DNA from: Pseudomonadota bacterium
Lineage (GTDB): Bacteria > Pseudomonadota > Gammaproteobacteria > Burkholderiales > Burkholderiaceae_B
Direction: 5' to 3'
Assembly (NCBI GenBank): GCA_023427945.1
Contig: JAEYZR010000390.1
Span: 1 to 8,417, forward strand
Length of the DNA stretch: 8,417 bases
The translations under genes and the position numbers were made by a program. Under the pieces are notes generated by a model. It searched no databases. It saw nothing but the letters and a program-made list of their open reading frames with translations, and was not told where the DNA came from. Positions 1 to 6,297 of this stretch are shown one piece after another (the stretch's first letter is position 1; the number at the start of each line of letters is the position of its first letter).

Positions 1-1
1 G

Positions 2-1330
2 TACACCGGTTTCGACAACACGACGGCTGCCATGCAGTTCGTGCAGAACACGCCGTGGATCGAGACCTTCAACATCAACTACCACCTGGGCGTCGACGGT
101 ATCTCGCTGTGGTTCGTGCTGCTCACCGCCTTCATCACGATCATCGTGGTGGCGGCAGGCTGGGAGGTCATCACCAAGAACGTGGCGCAATACATGTCCG
201 CCTTCCTGATCCTCTCCGGGCTGATGGTGGGCGTGTTCTGCGCACTGGACGGTCTGCTGTTCTACGTGTTCTTCGAGGCCACGCTCATTCCGATGTACAT
301 CATCGTGGGTGTGTGGGGCGGAGCGAATCGCGTCTATGCAGCATTCAAGTTCTTCCTCTACACCCTGATGGGTTCGTTGCTGACGCTGATCGCGTTCATC
401 TATCTCTGGCATGCCTCAGGCGGTTCGTTCGATATCGCGACCTGGCAGAACCTGCCGATCGGCTATACGCCGCAGGTGCTGATCTTCCTGGCCTTGCTGG
501 CGGCGTTCGCGGTGAAGGTGCCGATGTGGCCCGTGCACACATGGTTGCCGGATGCGCACGTGGAAGCGCCTACGGGTGGCTCGATCGTGCTGGCCGCCAT
601 CATGCTCAAGCTTGGCGCTTACGGCTTCCTGCGCTTTTCGTTGCCTATCGCGCCTGACGCCTCGCAAAGCCTGGCGGGCATGATGATCGTGCTGGCCCTG
701 GTGGCGGTGATCTACATCGGTCTGGTCGCCATCGTTCAGGACGACATGAAGAAGCTGGTCGCCTATTCGTCCGTTGCGCACATGGGCTTCGTGATCCTGG
801 GCTTCTTCGTCTTCAATACCGCAGGTATGGAAGGCGCCATCGTGCAGATGGTCTCCCACGGTTTTGTCTCCGGTGCCATGTTCTTTTGTATCGGCGTGCT
901 GTATGACCGCATGCATACGCGTCGCATCGCCGATTACGGCGGTGTGGTCAACACCATGCCGCGTTTCGTGACCTTCTTCGTGCTGTTCTCGATGGCCAAC
1001 GCCGGCCTGCCTGCCACCAGTGGTTTTGTGGGCGAATTCATGGTGATCATGGGTGCCGTCGAGTTCAACTACTGGATCGGTCTGCTGGCAGCAACGGCCC
1101 TGATTTTCGGTGCGGCCTATTCGTTGTGGATGGTCAAGCGTGTGGCGTTTGGCGAAGTGGCCAACGATCATGTGCGCGAGCTCAACGACATCAACCGTCG
1201 CGAGTTTGCCATCCTGGGCGTGATGGCCCTCCTGGTGTTGTTCATGGGCATTTATCCGAAGCCCTTCACCGACGTGATGCACGTCTCGGTCGAAGCCCTG
1301 CTGCAACACGTCGCCGTGTCGAAACTGTAA
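2..1330 (+). CDS. nuoM: NADH-quinone oxidoreductase subunit M (NuoM), 5' end outside window
   Basis: NuoM is an antiporter-like subunit of the complex I membrane arm and forms one of its proton channels in the inner membrane. The frame is open from base 2. The first in-frame ATG (position 32) is not the true start: the residues before it (YTGFDNTTAA) read as NuoM, and the family is about 490-500 residues while 442 are visible, so roughly 50 N-terminal residues are missing. Counting from the Met at 32, the polar residues of the proton path are present: Glu82 in FFEATLIPM, Lys162 in VKVPMWPVHTW, Lys193 in MLKLGAYGF, His250 in SVAHMGF, His276 in VSHGF and Glu335 in VGEFM. These match E. coli Glu144, Lys234, Lys265, His322, His348 and Glu407; most spacings between them equal those in E. 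coli. Many hydrophobic helices follow one another throughout. nuoN starts 9 bases downstream. Identification is secure. Confidence 0.97.
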   Translation, partial: YTGFDNTTAAMQFVQNTPWIETFNINYHLGVDGISLWFVLLTAFITIIVVAAGWEVITKNVAQYMSAFLILSGLMVGVFCALDGLLFYVFFEATLIPMYIIVGVWGGANRVYAAFKFFLYTLMGSLLTLIAFIYLWHASGGSFDIATWQNLPIGYTPQVLIFLALLAAFAVKVPMWPVHTWLPDAHVEAPTGGSIVLAAIMLKLGAYGFLRFSLPIAPDASQSLAGMMIVLALVAVIYIGLVAIVQDDMKKLVAYSSVAHMGFVILGFFVFNTAGMEGAIVQMVSHGFVSGAMFFCIGVLYDRMHTRRIADYGGVVNTMPRFVTFFVLFSMANAGLPATSGFVGEFMVIMGAVEFNYWIGLLAATALIFGAAYSLWMVKRVAFGEVANDHVRELNDINRREFAILGVMALLVLFMGIYPKPFTDVMHVSVEALLQHVAVSKL

Positions 1331-1339
1331 GACTGAATC

Positions 1340-2821
1340 ATGATGCCTATTCAAATCGATTTCGCCCTTGCACTTCCGGAGATCCTGTTGATGATCTTCG
1401 GGATGGCCATTCTGTTGATCGACGCGGTCAGCGACCATCCCGAGCGCAAGCCGACATTTCTGCTCAGCCTGGCCGCGCTGGCCATTCTGACGGTGGTGAG
1501 CGCCGTGCAATGGCAGGCAGGCATGGGGGGACGCACCTTCAATGGCCTGTACGTGGTCGACAGTCTTGCGCATCTGCTCAAGATCGTTTCCTACATCGCC
1601 GTGGCGGTCACGCTGGTGTTCGGCCGCGTGTATGCGCAACAGCGCGACATGGTGCGTGGCGGCGAAATATATGTGCTGACATTGTTCGCCCTGCTGGGCC
1701 AGATGGTCATGATCTCCTCGGGTAACCTGATCACCATCTACCTGGGTCTCGAACTCATGTCGCTGGCGCTGTATGCGCTGATCGCCCTGCGTCGCGACGA
1801 TGCGACGGCGACCGAAGCCGCCATGAAGTACTTCGTGCTGGGCGCACTGGCTTCCGGCTTCCTGCTCTACGGCATGTCCATGATGTATGGCGCCACGGGT
1901 TCCCTGGATCTGCTGGAAATCTCGCGTGTCATCGGTGCGGGTCAGGCGCAGGAGATGGCGCTGGTGTTCGGTGTGGTGTTCCTGGTGGCCGGCCTGGCGT
2001 TCAAGCTGGGTGCCGTTCCGTTCCACATGTGGGTGCCCGACGTCTACGCGGGCGCACCGACGGCAGCCACGCTCATCCTGGGTGCCGCACCCAAGCTGGC
2101 AGCGTTTGCCATCACCTTGCGCCTGCTGGTCGAAGGCTTGCATGATCTCGCCAACGACTGGCAACCGATGTTGCTCATTCTGGCGGTGCTTTCGCTGGCC
2201 ATCGGTAACCTGACGGCCATTGCGCAGACCAACTTCAAGCGCATGCTGGCCTACTCCTCGATCTCGCACATGGGATTCGTGCTGTTGGGTCTGGCCAGTG
2301 GCGTGGTGGGCGGCGAGCCCGAAGCGGCTGCGCAAGCCTACGGTGCATCGCTGTTCTACATGATCACCTATGTGCTGACCACGCTGGGCAGCTTCGGTCT
2401 GATCATGCTGTTGTCGCGCCAAGGCTTCGAATGCGAGGAAATCAGCGATCTGGCCGGTCTGAACCGGCGCAGCCCCTGGTATGCCTTCATCGTGTTGCTG
2501 ATGATGGTTTCGCTGGCAGGCCTGCCTCCGCTGGTCGGCTTCTACGCCAAGCTTGGCGTGCTGCAGGCTGCGGTGAATGCCGGTCACATCGGTATTGCCA
2601 TTGCCGCAGTGATGTTCTCGCTGATCGGAGCCTTCTACTATCTGCGCGTCATCAAGACCGTGTATTTTGATGAGCCCACCGATACCTCGCCCATCGAAGC
2701 CACCATCGGCCAGCGCGGCCTGATGTCGGTCAACGGGGTGGCTATCCTGGCCCTGGGTATCGTTCCCAGCGGTTTGATGGCGTTGTGCGTGACCACGATC
2801 CGTGGCTCGCTCGGTCTGTAA
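1340..2821 (+). CDS. nuoN: NADH-quinone oxidoreductase subunit N (NuoN)
   Basis: NuoN is the antiporter-like subunit of complex I nearest the quinone-linked end of the membrane arm and contributes a proton channel. The 493-residue length is close to E. coli NuoN (485). Conserved charged residues are visible: Glu138 in YLGLELMSL, Lys222 in AFKLGAVPFHMW, Lys252 in AAPKLAAF, His310 in SSISHMGF and Lys404 in FYAKLGVLQ. They correspond to E. coli Glu133, Lys217, Lys247 and Lys395 for the charged set; the Glu-Lys-Lys spacings (84 and 30) are the same. Two ATG codons stand side by side (1340 and 1343) and either could be the start. I see no good Shine-Dalgarno before them, and the gap to nuoM is only 9 bases, so translational coupling to nuoM is likely. 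The protein is almost entirely transmembrane helices. It is complete, with no missing key residue. Confidence 0.98.
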   Translation: MMPIQIDFALALPEILLMIFGMAILLIDAVSDHPERKPTFLLSLAALAILTVVSAVQWQAGMGGRTFNGLYVVDSLAHLLKIVSYIAVAVTLVFGRVYAQQRDMVRGGEIYVLTLFALLGQMVMISSGNLITIYLGLELMSLALYALIALRRDDATATEAAMKYFVLGALASGFLLYGMSMMYGATGSLDLLEISRVIGAGQAQEMALVFGVVFLVAGLAFKLGAVPFHMWVPDVYAGAPTAATLILGAAPKLAAFAITLRLLVEGLHDLANDWQPMLLILAVLSLAIGNLTAIAQTNFKRMLAYSSISHMGFVLLGLASGVVGGEPEAAAQAYGASLFYMITYVLTTLGSFGLIMLLSRQGFECEEISDLAGLNRRSPWYAFIVLLMMVSLAGLPPLVGFYAKLGVLQAAVNAGHIGIAIAAVMFSLIGAFYYLRVIKTVYFDEPTDTSPIEATIGQRGLMSVNGVAILALGIVPSGLMALCVTTIRGSLGL

Positions 2822-2824
2822 GGG
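2821..2824 (+). promoter_or_regulatory. Putative ribosome binding site (AGGG) for the DUF2818 gene
   Basis: AGGG lies five bases before a GTG codon at 2830 and begins on the last base of the nuoN stop codon. It is the only reasonable Shine-Dalgarno-like motif near this start, and it supports GTG 2830 over the longer ATG frame at 2785. It is a short motif, so the evidence is moderate. Confidence 0.45.
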
Positions 2825-2829
2825 CTAGA

Positions 2830-3147
2830 GTGAATCAGACGCTGGCCGCATGGTTGTTGATCGGCATTGCGTTGGTGACGGCCAATCTCCCGTTCCTCAC
2901 GGAACGGGTGTTTGGTCTCATTCCTTTCAAGCACAACGGTAGCGTCGCCGTAAAGCCATTCTGGTTGCGGTTCGTCGAACTGATGTGTGGCTTCTTCTTT
3001 TGCGGCGCAGTGGGGATGGCCTTCGAATCCTCGCTGGGTAACCGTTTCTCCCAGACCTGGGAGTTCTATGCCATCACGCTGTCGCTTTATTTCGTCTTGG
3101 CCTATCCCGGGTTTGTCTATCGCTACCTGTTTCGCCGCTCCAGGTGA
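2830..3147 (+). CDS. DUF2818-type small membrane protein at the end of the nuo operon
   Basis: This encodes a 105-residue protein of unknown function resembling the DUF2818 family, which in my recollection sits directly after nuoN in betaproteobacteria. Three hydrophobic segments are visible, near residues 5-26, 44-66 and 79-100. A hydrophilic stretch follows helix 2 (ESSLGNRFSQTWEFY, residues 66-80), and the C-terminus is basic (RYLFRRSR), suggesting it faces the cytoplasm. I chose GTG 2830 as start because it has an AGGG motif upstream, leaves an 8-base gap after nuoN, and gives the N-terminus MNQTLAAWLLIG that fits the family. An upstream ATG at 2785 would add 15 charged residues that are only an out-of-frame reading of the nuoN 3' end. 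Co-transcription with nuoN is likely. Its role is inferred from position only: an accessory subunit or assembly factor of complex I is possible. I see no catalytic motif or signal peptide. Confidence 0.88.
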   Translation: MNQTLAAWLLIGIALVTANLPFLTERVFGLIPFKHNGSVAVKPFWLRFVELMCGFFFCGAVGMAFESSLGNRFSQTWEFYAITLSLYFVLAYPGFVYRYLFRRSR

Positions 3148-3168
3148 AATAGCACACTTTCCCCGACC

Positions 3169-3183
3169 GGGACACGTCCTTTT
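3169..3183 (+). terminator. Weak candidate terminator of the nuo operon
   Basis: GGAC and GTCC (3170-3173 and 3176-3179) form a short inverted repeat, with a possible G-T pair at 3169/3180, and are followed by four T at 3180-3183. The stem is at most 3-5 base pairs, with a loop too small unless the inner pair opens. The location between two convergent genes is right for a terminator, but the hairpin is weak and it may be chance. Confidence 0.22.
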
Positions 3184-3186
3184 CGT

Positions 3187-4485
3187 TCAACGCCGACGGG
3201 TCGACAGCATGGCCACGATGGCCAGCCATTGAACGGCGAGCACGACGCTGAAATAGGCTGTGGTGCCCACGCCCAGACGCGGTGCCAGATCGCCTGCAGG
3301 CACCAGCAAGGTGGCAAATGTCATCGGCGCAAAGGCATACAGCGCCTGCGATACGGCGACACTTCGGGCGACCACCGGGGCAACCATCGATGCCGGGAAC
3401 TCCTGTTGAGCGATCAACGGCGGAAGCGAGGTTGCATTGCCGATGCCCAGACCAAACAACACCAGCCCCAGCAGGGCCATGCCCGGGTCGTTCGGGCCGA
3501 TACTCAGCAGGATGAGGGTGCCCAGCGCCTGCATCGCGTAACTGGCAGCCGCCACATGGCGACGTCTGGTGTGGGGCCCGATCAGGTGGCTCACCAGGGT
3601 GCGTCCACCCACGCTGCAGGCGGTCATCATGCCCATCAGCCAGCCGGCGCGGGTCGAGCCCCAGGCGCCGGCAAGCAAACTGTAGAGTTGGGCAATCAGT
3701 CCGATCTGGGCGAACAGGCCCAGGGCCATCGCAGCGACCAGCGTCAGGAACCGCCGATTGCGCCACAGAGAAATGGGCGCTGTCTGCGTGCCGGGATGGT
3801 GCCCACCCGGGCTCTGCGCCGAGGTTGGCGGGGCATTGTCAGCAGGGGACTGGAAGGGCTCGCCGTCCACGCCTTGGCGTTTGCTGGCGGGGGTGTGCGG
3901 CAATATCCTCCATGTGATGGGAATCACGATGGCCAGCAGGGCGATGGCCACGTAAAGCGACGCACTGGCAAAACCGAAGGCCGTGATGAGGGCGGCCCAC
4001 AACGGCGCAAAGATCACACCACCAATACTGGCGCCGTTGTAGGCGAAGGCAAGGGCGGTCGGGCGTTTTTTCCAGAACCAGGGCGAGATGATGGTGTTGA
4101 TGGCGGCGGCACCCAGGAATACCCAGCCGCTACCGGTCAGCAGCGCGGCTGCGACGAGCTGCCAGAGGTGTTGCGCATGTGACCAGCCGACGACGCCCGC
4201 AGCAAGCATGATGGCGCCCATGCGTGTCGCACGGGCCACACCCAGGCGGCGGTAGATGCCCGGCAGGTTGGCCACCACGAGGGCACCCACCAGAAAGTGG
4301 AGCGTGACGGCGCCTGACACCCAGGTCAGTGGCCATTGTGTCCGAGAGACCACGGCGTAAATGAAGATGGGTGGACTGTAAAAACCCAGTCCCCAGCCGA
4401 GTACGGCGATGACAAAAGCGGCGCGGGCGACGGTACGGCCAAAGAACGCGGGCGTGGCGGTGGGCGTGGAGGCAGGGGTATGCAT
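3187..4485 (-). CDS. Major facilitator superfamily (MFS) transporter, substrate unknown
   Basis: This is a complete MFS permease of the inner membrane, expected to move a small molecule by a proton-coupled or uniport mechanism; the substrate cannot be read from the sequence. From the chosen Met at 4485 it has 432 residues with about twelve hydrophobic segments in two halves of six. They are separated by a polar, Pro/Gly-rich loop near residues 196-241. A degenerate MFS loop motif follows helix 2 (NLPGIYRRLGVARATRMG, about 73-90), with its counterpart after helix 8 (GGRTLVSHLIGPHTRRRH). The segment INTIISPWFWKKRPTALAF in helices 4-5 resembles the monocarboxylate/oxalate-formate type of MFS, so an organic-acid substrate is one weak possibility; drug efflux is another. 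The start is uncertain: an in-frame ATG at 4533 would add 16 residues. I prefer 4485 because it leaves a shorter tail before helix 1, but neither has a clear ribosome site. It is divergent from the ArsR-type gene and probably under its control. Confidence 0.88.
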   Translation of the reverse strand: MHTPASTPTATPAFFGRTVARAAFVIAVLGWGLGFYSPPIFIYAVVSRTQWPLTWVSGAVTLHFLVGALVVANLPGIYRRLGVARATRMGAIMLAAGVVGWSHAQHLWQLVAAALLTGSGWVFLGAAAINTIISPWFWKKRPTALAFAYNGASIGGVIFAPLWAALITAFGFASASLYVAIALLAIVIPITWRILPHTPASKRQGVDGEPFQSPADNAPPTSAQSPGGHHPGTQTAPISLWRNRRFLTLVAAMALGLFAQIGLIAQLYSLLAGAWGSTRAGWLMGMMTACSVGGRTLVSHLIGPHTRRRHVAAASYAMQALGTLILLSIGPNDPGMALLGLVLFGLGIGNATSLPPLIAQQEFPASMVAPVVARSVAVSQALYAFAPMTFATLLVPAGDLAPRLGVGTTAYFSVVLAVQWLAIVAMLSTRRR

Positions 4486-4638
4486 GAGGGCAGTGTCTTG
4501 TCGGAATGGGAGGGCGAAATGCCGTGGTGCCATGCATCTTGAAGGAAGATAGGCGATGAATGATTCGTTGCGCGACGTAGTATGCGTGTGCGGTTATCCG
4601 TTACGCTGGCAGCGGCAATCAACTTATAGGTCCCAGCG
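4486..4638. promoter_or_regulatory. Divergent promoter region between the MFS and ArsR-type genes
   Basis: This is the only sizeable non-coding stretch in the window (153 bases, or 101 if the MFS gene starts at 4533). It must hold promoters for both genes. On the plus strand TTATAG at 4624-4629 is a passable -10 element, with a poor -35 (TTACGC, 4601-4606) 17 bases upstream. If this -10 is used, transcription would begin within a few bases of the ATG at 4639. No clear promoter is visible on the minus strand; TTGCCG (plus-strand positions 4613-4618, read in reverse) is a weak -35 candidate only. It is AT-richer than the flanking genes. The region call is secure; the individual elements are not. 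Confidence 0.5.
4604..4614. promoter_or_regulatory. Candidate operator palindrome (CGCTG-G-CAGCG)
   Basis: This is a perfect inverted repeat with two 5-base arms around one central G. It lies between the tentative -35 and -10 elements of the regulator gene, where a bound repressor would block RNA polymerase. A second, imperfect 12-base palindrome (CGTTGCGCGACG, one mismatched pair) lies at 4566-4577. ArsR-type dimers usually bind longer imperfect inverted repeats, and short GC palindromes are common by chance in such DNA, so this is only a candidate. Confidence 0.25.
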
Positions 4639-5355
4639 ATGAACCCGAATCAAATTGCGCGTATTGCCGGGCTGGTCGGTGAACCCGCCCGCGCCGCCAT
4701 GCTGCTGGCCATCATGGATGGGCGTGCCCTGACGGCCCGCGAGTTGTCGACCGTAGCAGGTATTTCGGCGCAAACGGCCAGCCGCCATCTGGCGCTGATG
4801 GTCGAGGCCGATCTGATGCAGATCGAAAAACAGGGCAGGCATCGCTACCACCGCCTGGCTTCACCTGAGGTGGCGCGCATGCTGGAGGGACTGATGCAGA
4901 TGGCCGGTGGCACGTCTGCCCCGCGCCGGGTGACGCCGGGGCCGCGTGATGCGGGAATGCGCATGGCGCGCATGTGCTATGACCACGTGGCGGGCCGGCT
5001 GGGGCTGGCGATGGCGGGTAGCCTGGTTGACGATGGTGCGATCGTGTTCAACGGTGAATCGGGCGAGGTCACGCCGATGGCGCCGGACGTGTTGCGCAAG
5101 TGGGGCCTGAACCTCGCCACGCACGATGTCACTGGCGCCAGCAAACGACCGTGGTGTCGCCCTTGCCTGGACTGGAGCGAGCGTCGCCCGCATGTCGCAG
5201 GTAGATTGGGTGCCTTGTTATGCACCCACTGTGTCGATCAGGGATGGCTCACGCGTGGCGCAGGCACTCGCACGTTGACGGTGACGGCGCTCGGTGCAGA
5301 AAGATTGCAGGCCATCATGGGCTTGCAAGCCTGGGACTACGTGACCCGGGCGTGA
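4639..5355 (+). CDS. ArsR-type winged-helix transcriptional regulator with extended C-terminal domain
   Basis: A 238-residue DNA-binding regulator, probably a dimeric repressor. Residues about 5-80 form the ArsR-like winged helix: LTARELSTVAGISAQTASRHLALM (31-54) is the helix-turn-helix, and QGRHRYHRLAS (65-75) is the wing. Classic ArsR proteins are about 100-120 residues; this one carries about 150 more. The extension has two stretches I recognise as typical of the long form: RMCYDHVAGRLG (111-122) and CLDWSERRPHVAG (176-188). The usual ArsR metal-site ELCVCD motif in the DNA-binding helix is absent. However, Cys173, Cys176, Cys195 and Cys198 form CX2C-X18-CX2C, a possible metal or redox site. 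The start at 4639 has only a weak AGG eight bases upstream. It is divergent from the MFS gene and convergent with serB, so the transporter is its likeliest target. The effector is unknown. Confidence 0.9.
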   Translation: MNPNQIARIAGLVGEPARAAMLLAIMDGRALTARELSTVAGISAQTASRHLALMVEADLMQIEKQGRHRYHRLASPEVARMLEGLMQMAGGTSAPRRVTPGPRDAGMRMARMCYDHVAGRLGLAMAGSLVDDGAIVFNGESGEVTPMAPDVLRKWGLNLATHDVTGASKRPWCRPCLDWSERRPHVAGRLGALLCTHCVDQGWLTRGAGTRTLTVTALGAERLQAIMGLQAWDYVTRA

Positions 5356-5371
5356 GCGGTGCGTGCACCGC
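5356..5371. terminator. Hairpin between the convergent regulator gene and serB
   Basis: GCGGTG (5356-5361) and CACCGC (5366-5371) form a perfect 6-base-pair stem with a CGTG loop, directly after the regulator's stop codon and 9 bases from the serB stop. The position suits a shared, two-way terminator. Neither side is followed by a T-run, so it is not a standard intrinsic terminator; it may instead protect 3' ends, or be chance in GC-rich DNA. Confidence 0.4.
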
Positions 5372-5380
5372 CCGTCGTGC

Positions 5381-6235
5381 TCAGTGCTCGAACCAGTTCA
5401 GCACGCCATCGAGCCCCGTCACGTTCAGCGCATAGCGGGTCTGGCTGCGCACGATAGGCTTGGCGCGGTACGCCACCGACCATCCCGCCTCGCCCAGCAT
5501 TTTCAGGTCGTTGGCACCATCGCCGATCGCGATGATCTGCTGCGGGCTGGCGCCCAGGTCACGAGCCATCTCCAGCACATAGGCCTGCTTGGCCCCGGCA
5601 TCGAGAATGCGGCCCTTGACCTCACCCGTGAGTACGCCGTTCTCAATGACGAGTTCGTTGGCGTGTGCGGCATGCAGACCAAGACGTTCCTGCAGGCGTG
5701 AGGTGAAAAAAGTGAAGCCGCCGGAGACCAGCAGCACCGTCAAGCCTGCTGCCTTGGCGCTGGTGACCAGCGTTTCGGCACCGGGGTTCAGGCGCAGGCG
5801 CTCTGTATAGACCTTCTCCAGAGCCTGTGCCGGCAGACCTTCAAGCAGTTTCACCCTGCGCGTGAGGCTGTCGGCGAAGTCCGTGATCTCACCCCGCATG
5901 GCCGCTTCGGTGATGGCTGACACTTCGCGTTTCTTTCCGGCGATATCTGCTAGCTCATCGATGCATTCGATGTTGATGAGCGTGGAGTCCATGTCCATCG
6001 CCAGCAGCTTGCACCCAGACAAGGCTTCGCCGGGTGAGACCAGCGCGATGTCGATGGCGTTTGCCGTGGCGTAGGCCTGCACGTCGTTGGACACCTCGTT
6101 GTCGGTGGCCACGTTCATCAGGCGCGCTGCGCATGCCGACATGCGATGCACGCCTTGGGCCTGAGCCAGGGCAGCCAGCATTTCGACGTGTTCGGCAGTC
6201 AGGGCAGGGGACTGCACAATCAGATTCATGGTCAT
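5381..6235 (-). CDS. serB: Phosphoserine phosphatase SerB
   Basis: SerB removes phosphate from L-phosphoserine to give L-serine, the last step of the phosphorylated serine pathway, in the cytoplasm. It is a magnesium-dependent HAD-family enzyme. Motif I is DMDST, with nucleophile Asp81 and acid/base Asp83; motif II is Ser171 in LLVSGGF; Lys216 lies in GAKQAYVLEMA; motif III is GDGANDLKML with Asp239 and Asp243. Glu90, in INIECIDELAD, is in the substrate-binding position known for the family. Residues 1 to about 70 look like the usual N-terminal regulatory (ACT-like) region. At 284 residues it is shorter than E. coli SerB (322) but normal for betaproteobacteria. Two in-frame ATGs (6235 and 6229) are possible starts, neither with a strong ribosome site. 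It lies 62 bases downstream of mfd on the same strand, so readthrough from mfd is possible; I see no clear promoter in the gap. Confidence 0.97.
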   Translation of the reverse strand: MTMNLIVQSPALTAEHVEMLAALAQAQGVHRMSACAARLMNVATDNEVSNDVQAYATANAIDIALVSPGEALSGCKLLAMDMDSTLINIECIDELADIAGKKREVSAITEAAMRGEITDFADSLTRRVKLLEGLPAQALEKVYTERLRLNPGAETLVTSAKAAGLTVLLVSGGFTFFTSRLQERLGLHAAHANELVIENGVLTGEVKGRILDAGAKQAYVLEMARDLGASPQQIIAIGDGANDLKMLGEAGWSVAYRAKPIVRSQTRYALNVTGLDGVLNWFEH

Positions 6236-6297
6236 GGCGTGGGCCGTTCAAATAAAGGTTTTCAAAGAATTTCGCGTGCTGCGATCCGACATGGGCA

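Noticed and set aside
416..2587. A 723-codon open frame on the minus strand, opposite nuoM and nuoN
   Set aside because: Its product is dominated by His, Gln, Arg and Asp with no domain, which is what the reverse of GC-rich membrane-protein codons gives. Both genes on the opposite strand are unmistakable. Its length is notable but is explained by codon bias.
2785..2829. A longer start (ATG 2785) for the DUF2818 gene, overlapping nuoN by 37 bases
   Set aside because: The 15 extra residues are charged and only reflect out-of-frame nuoN sequence. GTG 2830 has an AGGG motif and gives a family-like N-terminus.
3229..4182. A 317-codon open frame on the plus strand inside the MFS gene
   Set aside because: It has low-complexity Gln/Arg/Gly/His composition and no recognisable motif, and it lies wholly antisense to a convincing 12-helix transporter.
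4486..4533. N-terminal extension of the MFS protein from ATG 4533
   Set aside because: It adds 16 polar residues before an already polar tail and has no clear ribosome site. It is not excluded, so it is mentioned as an alternative rather than used.
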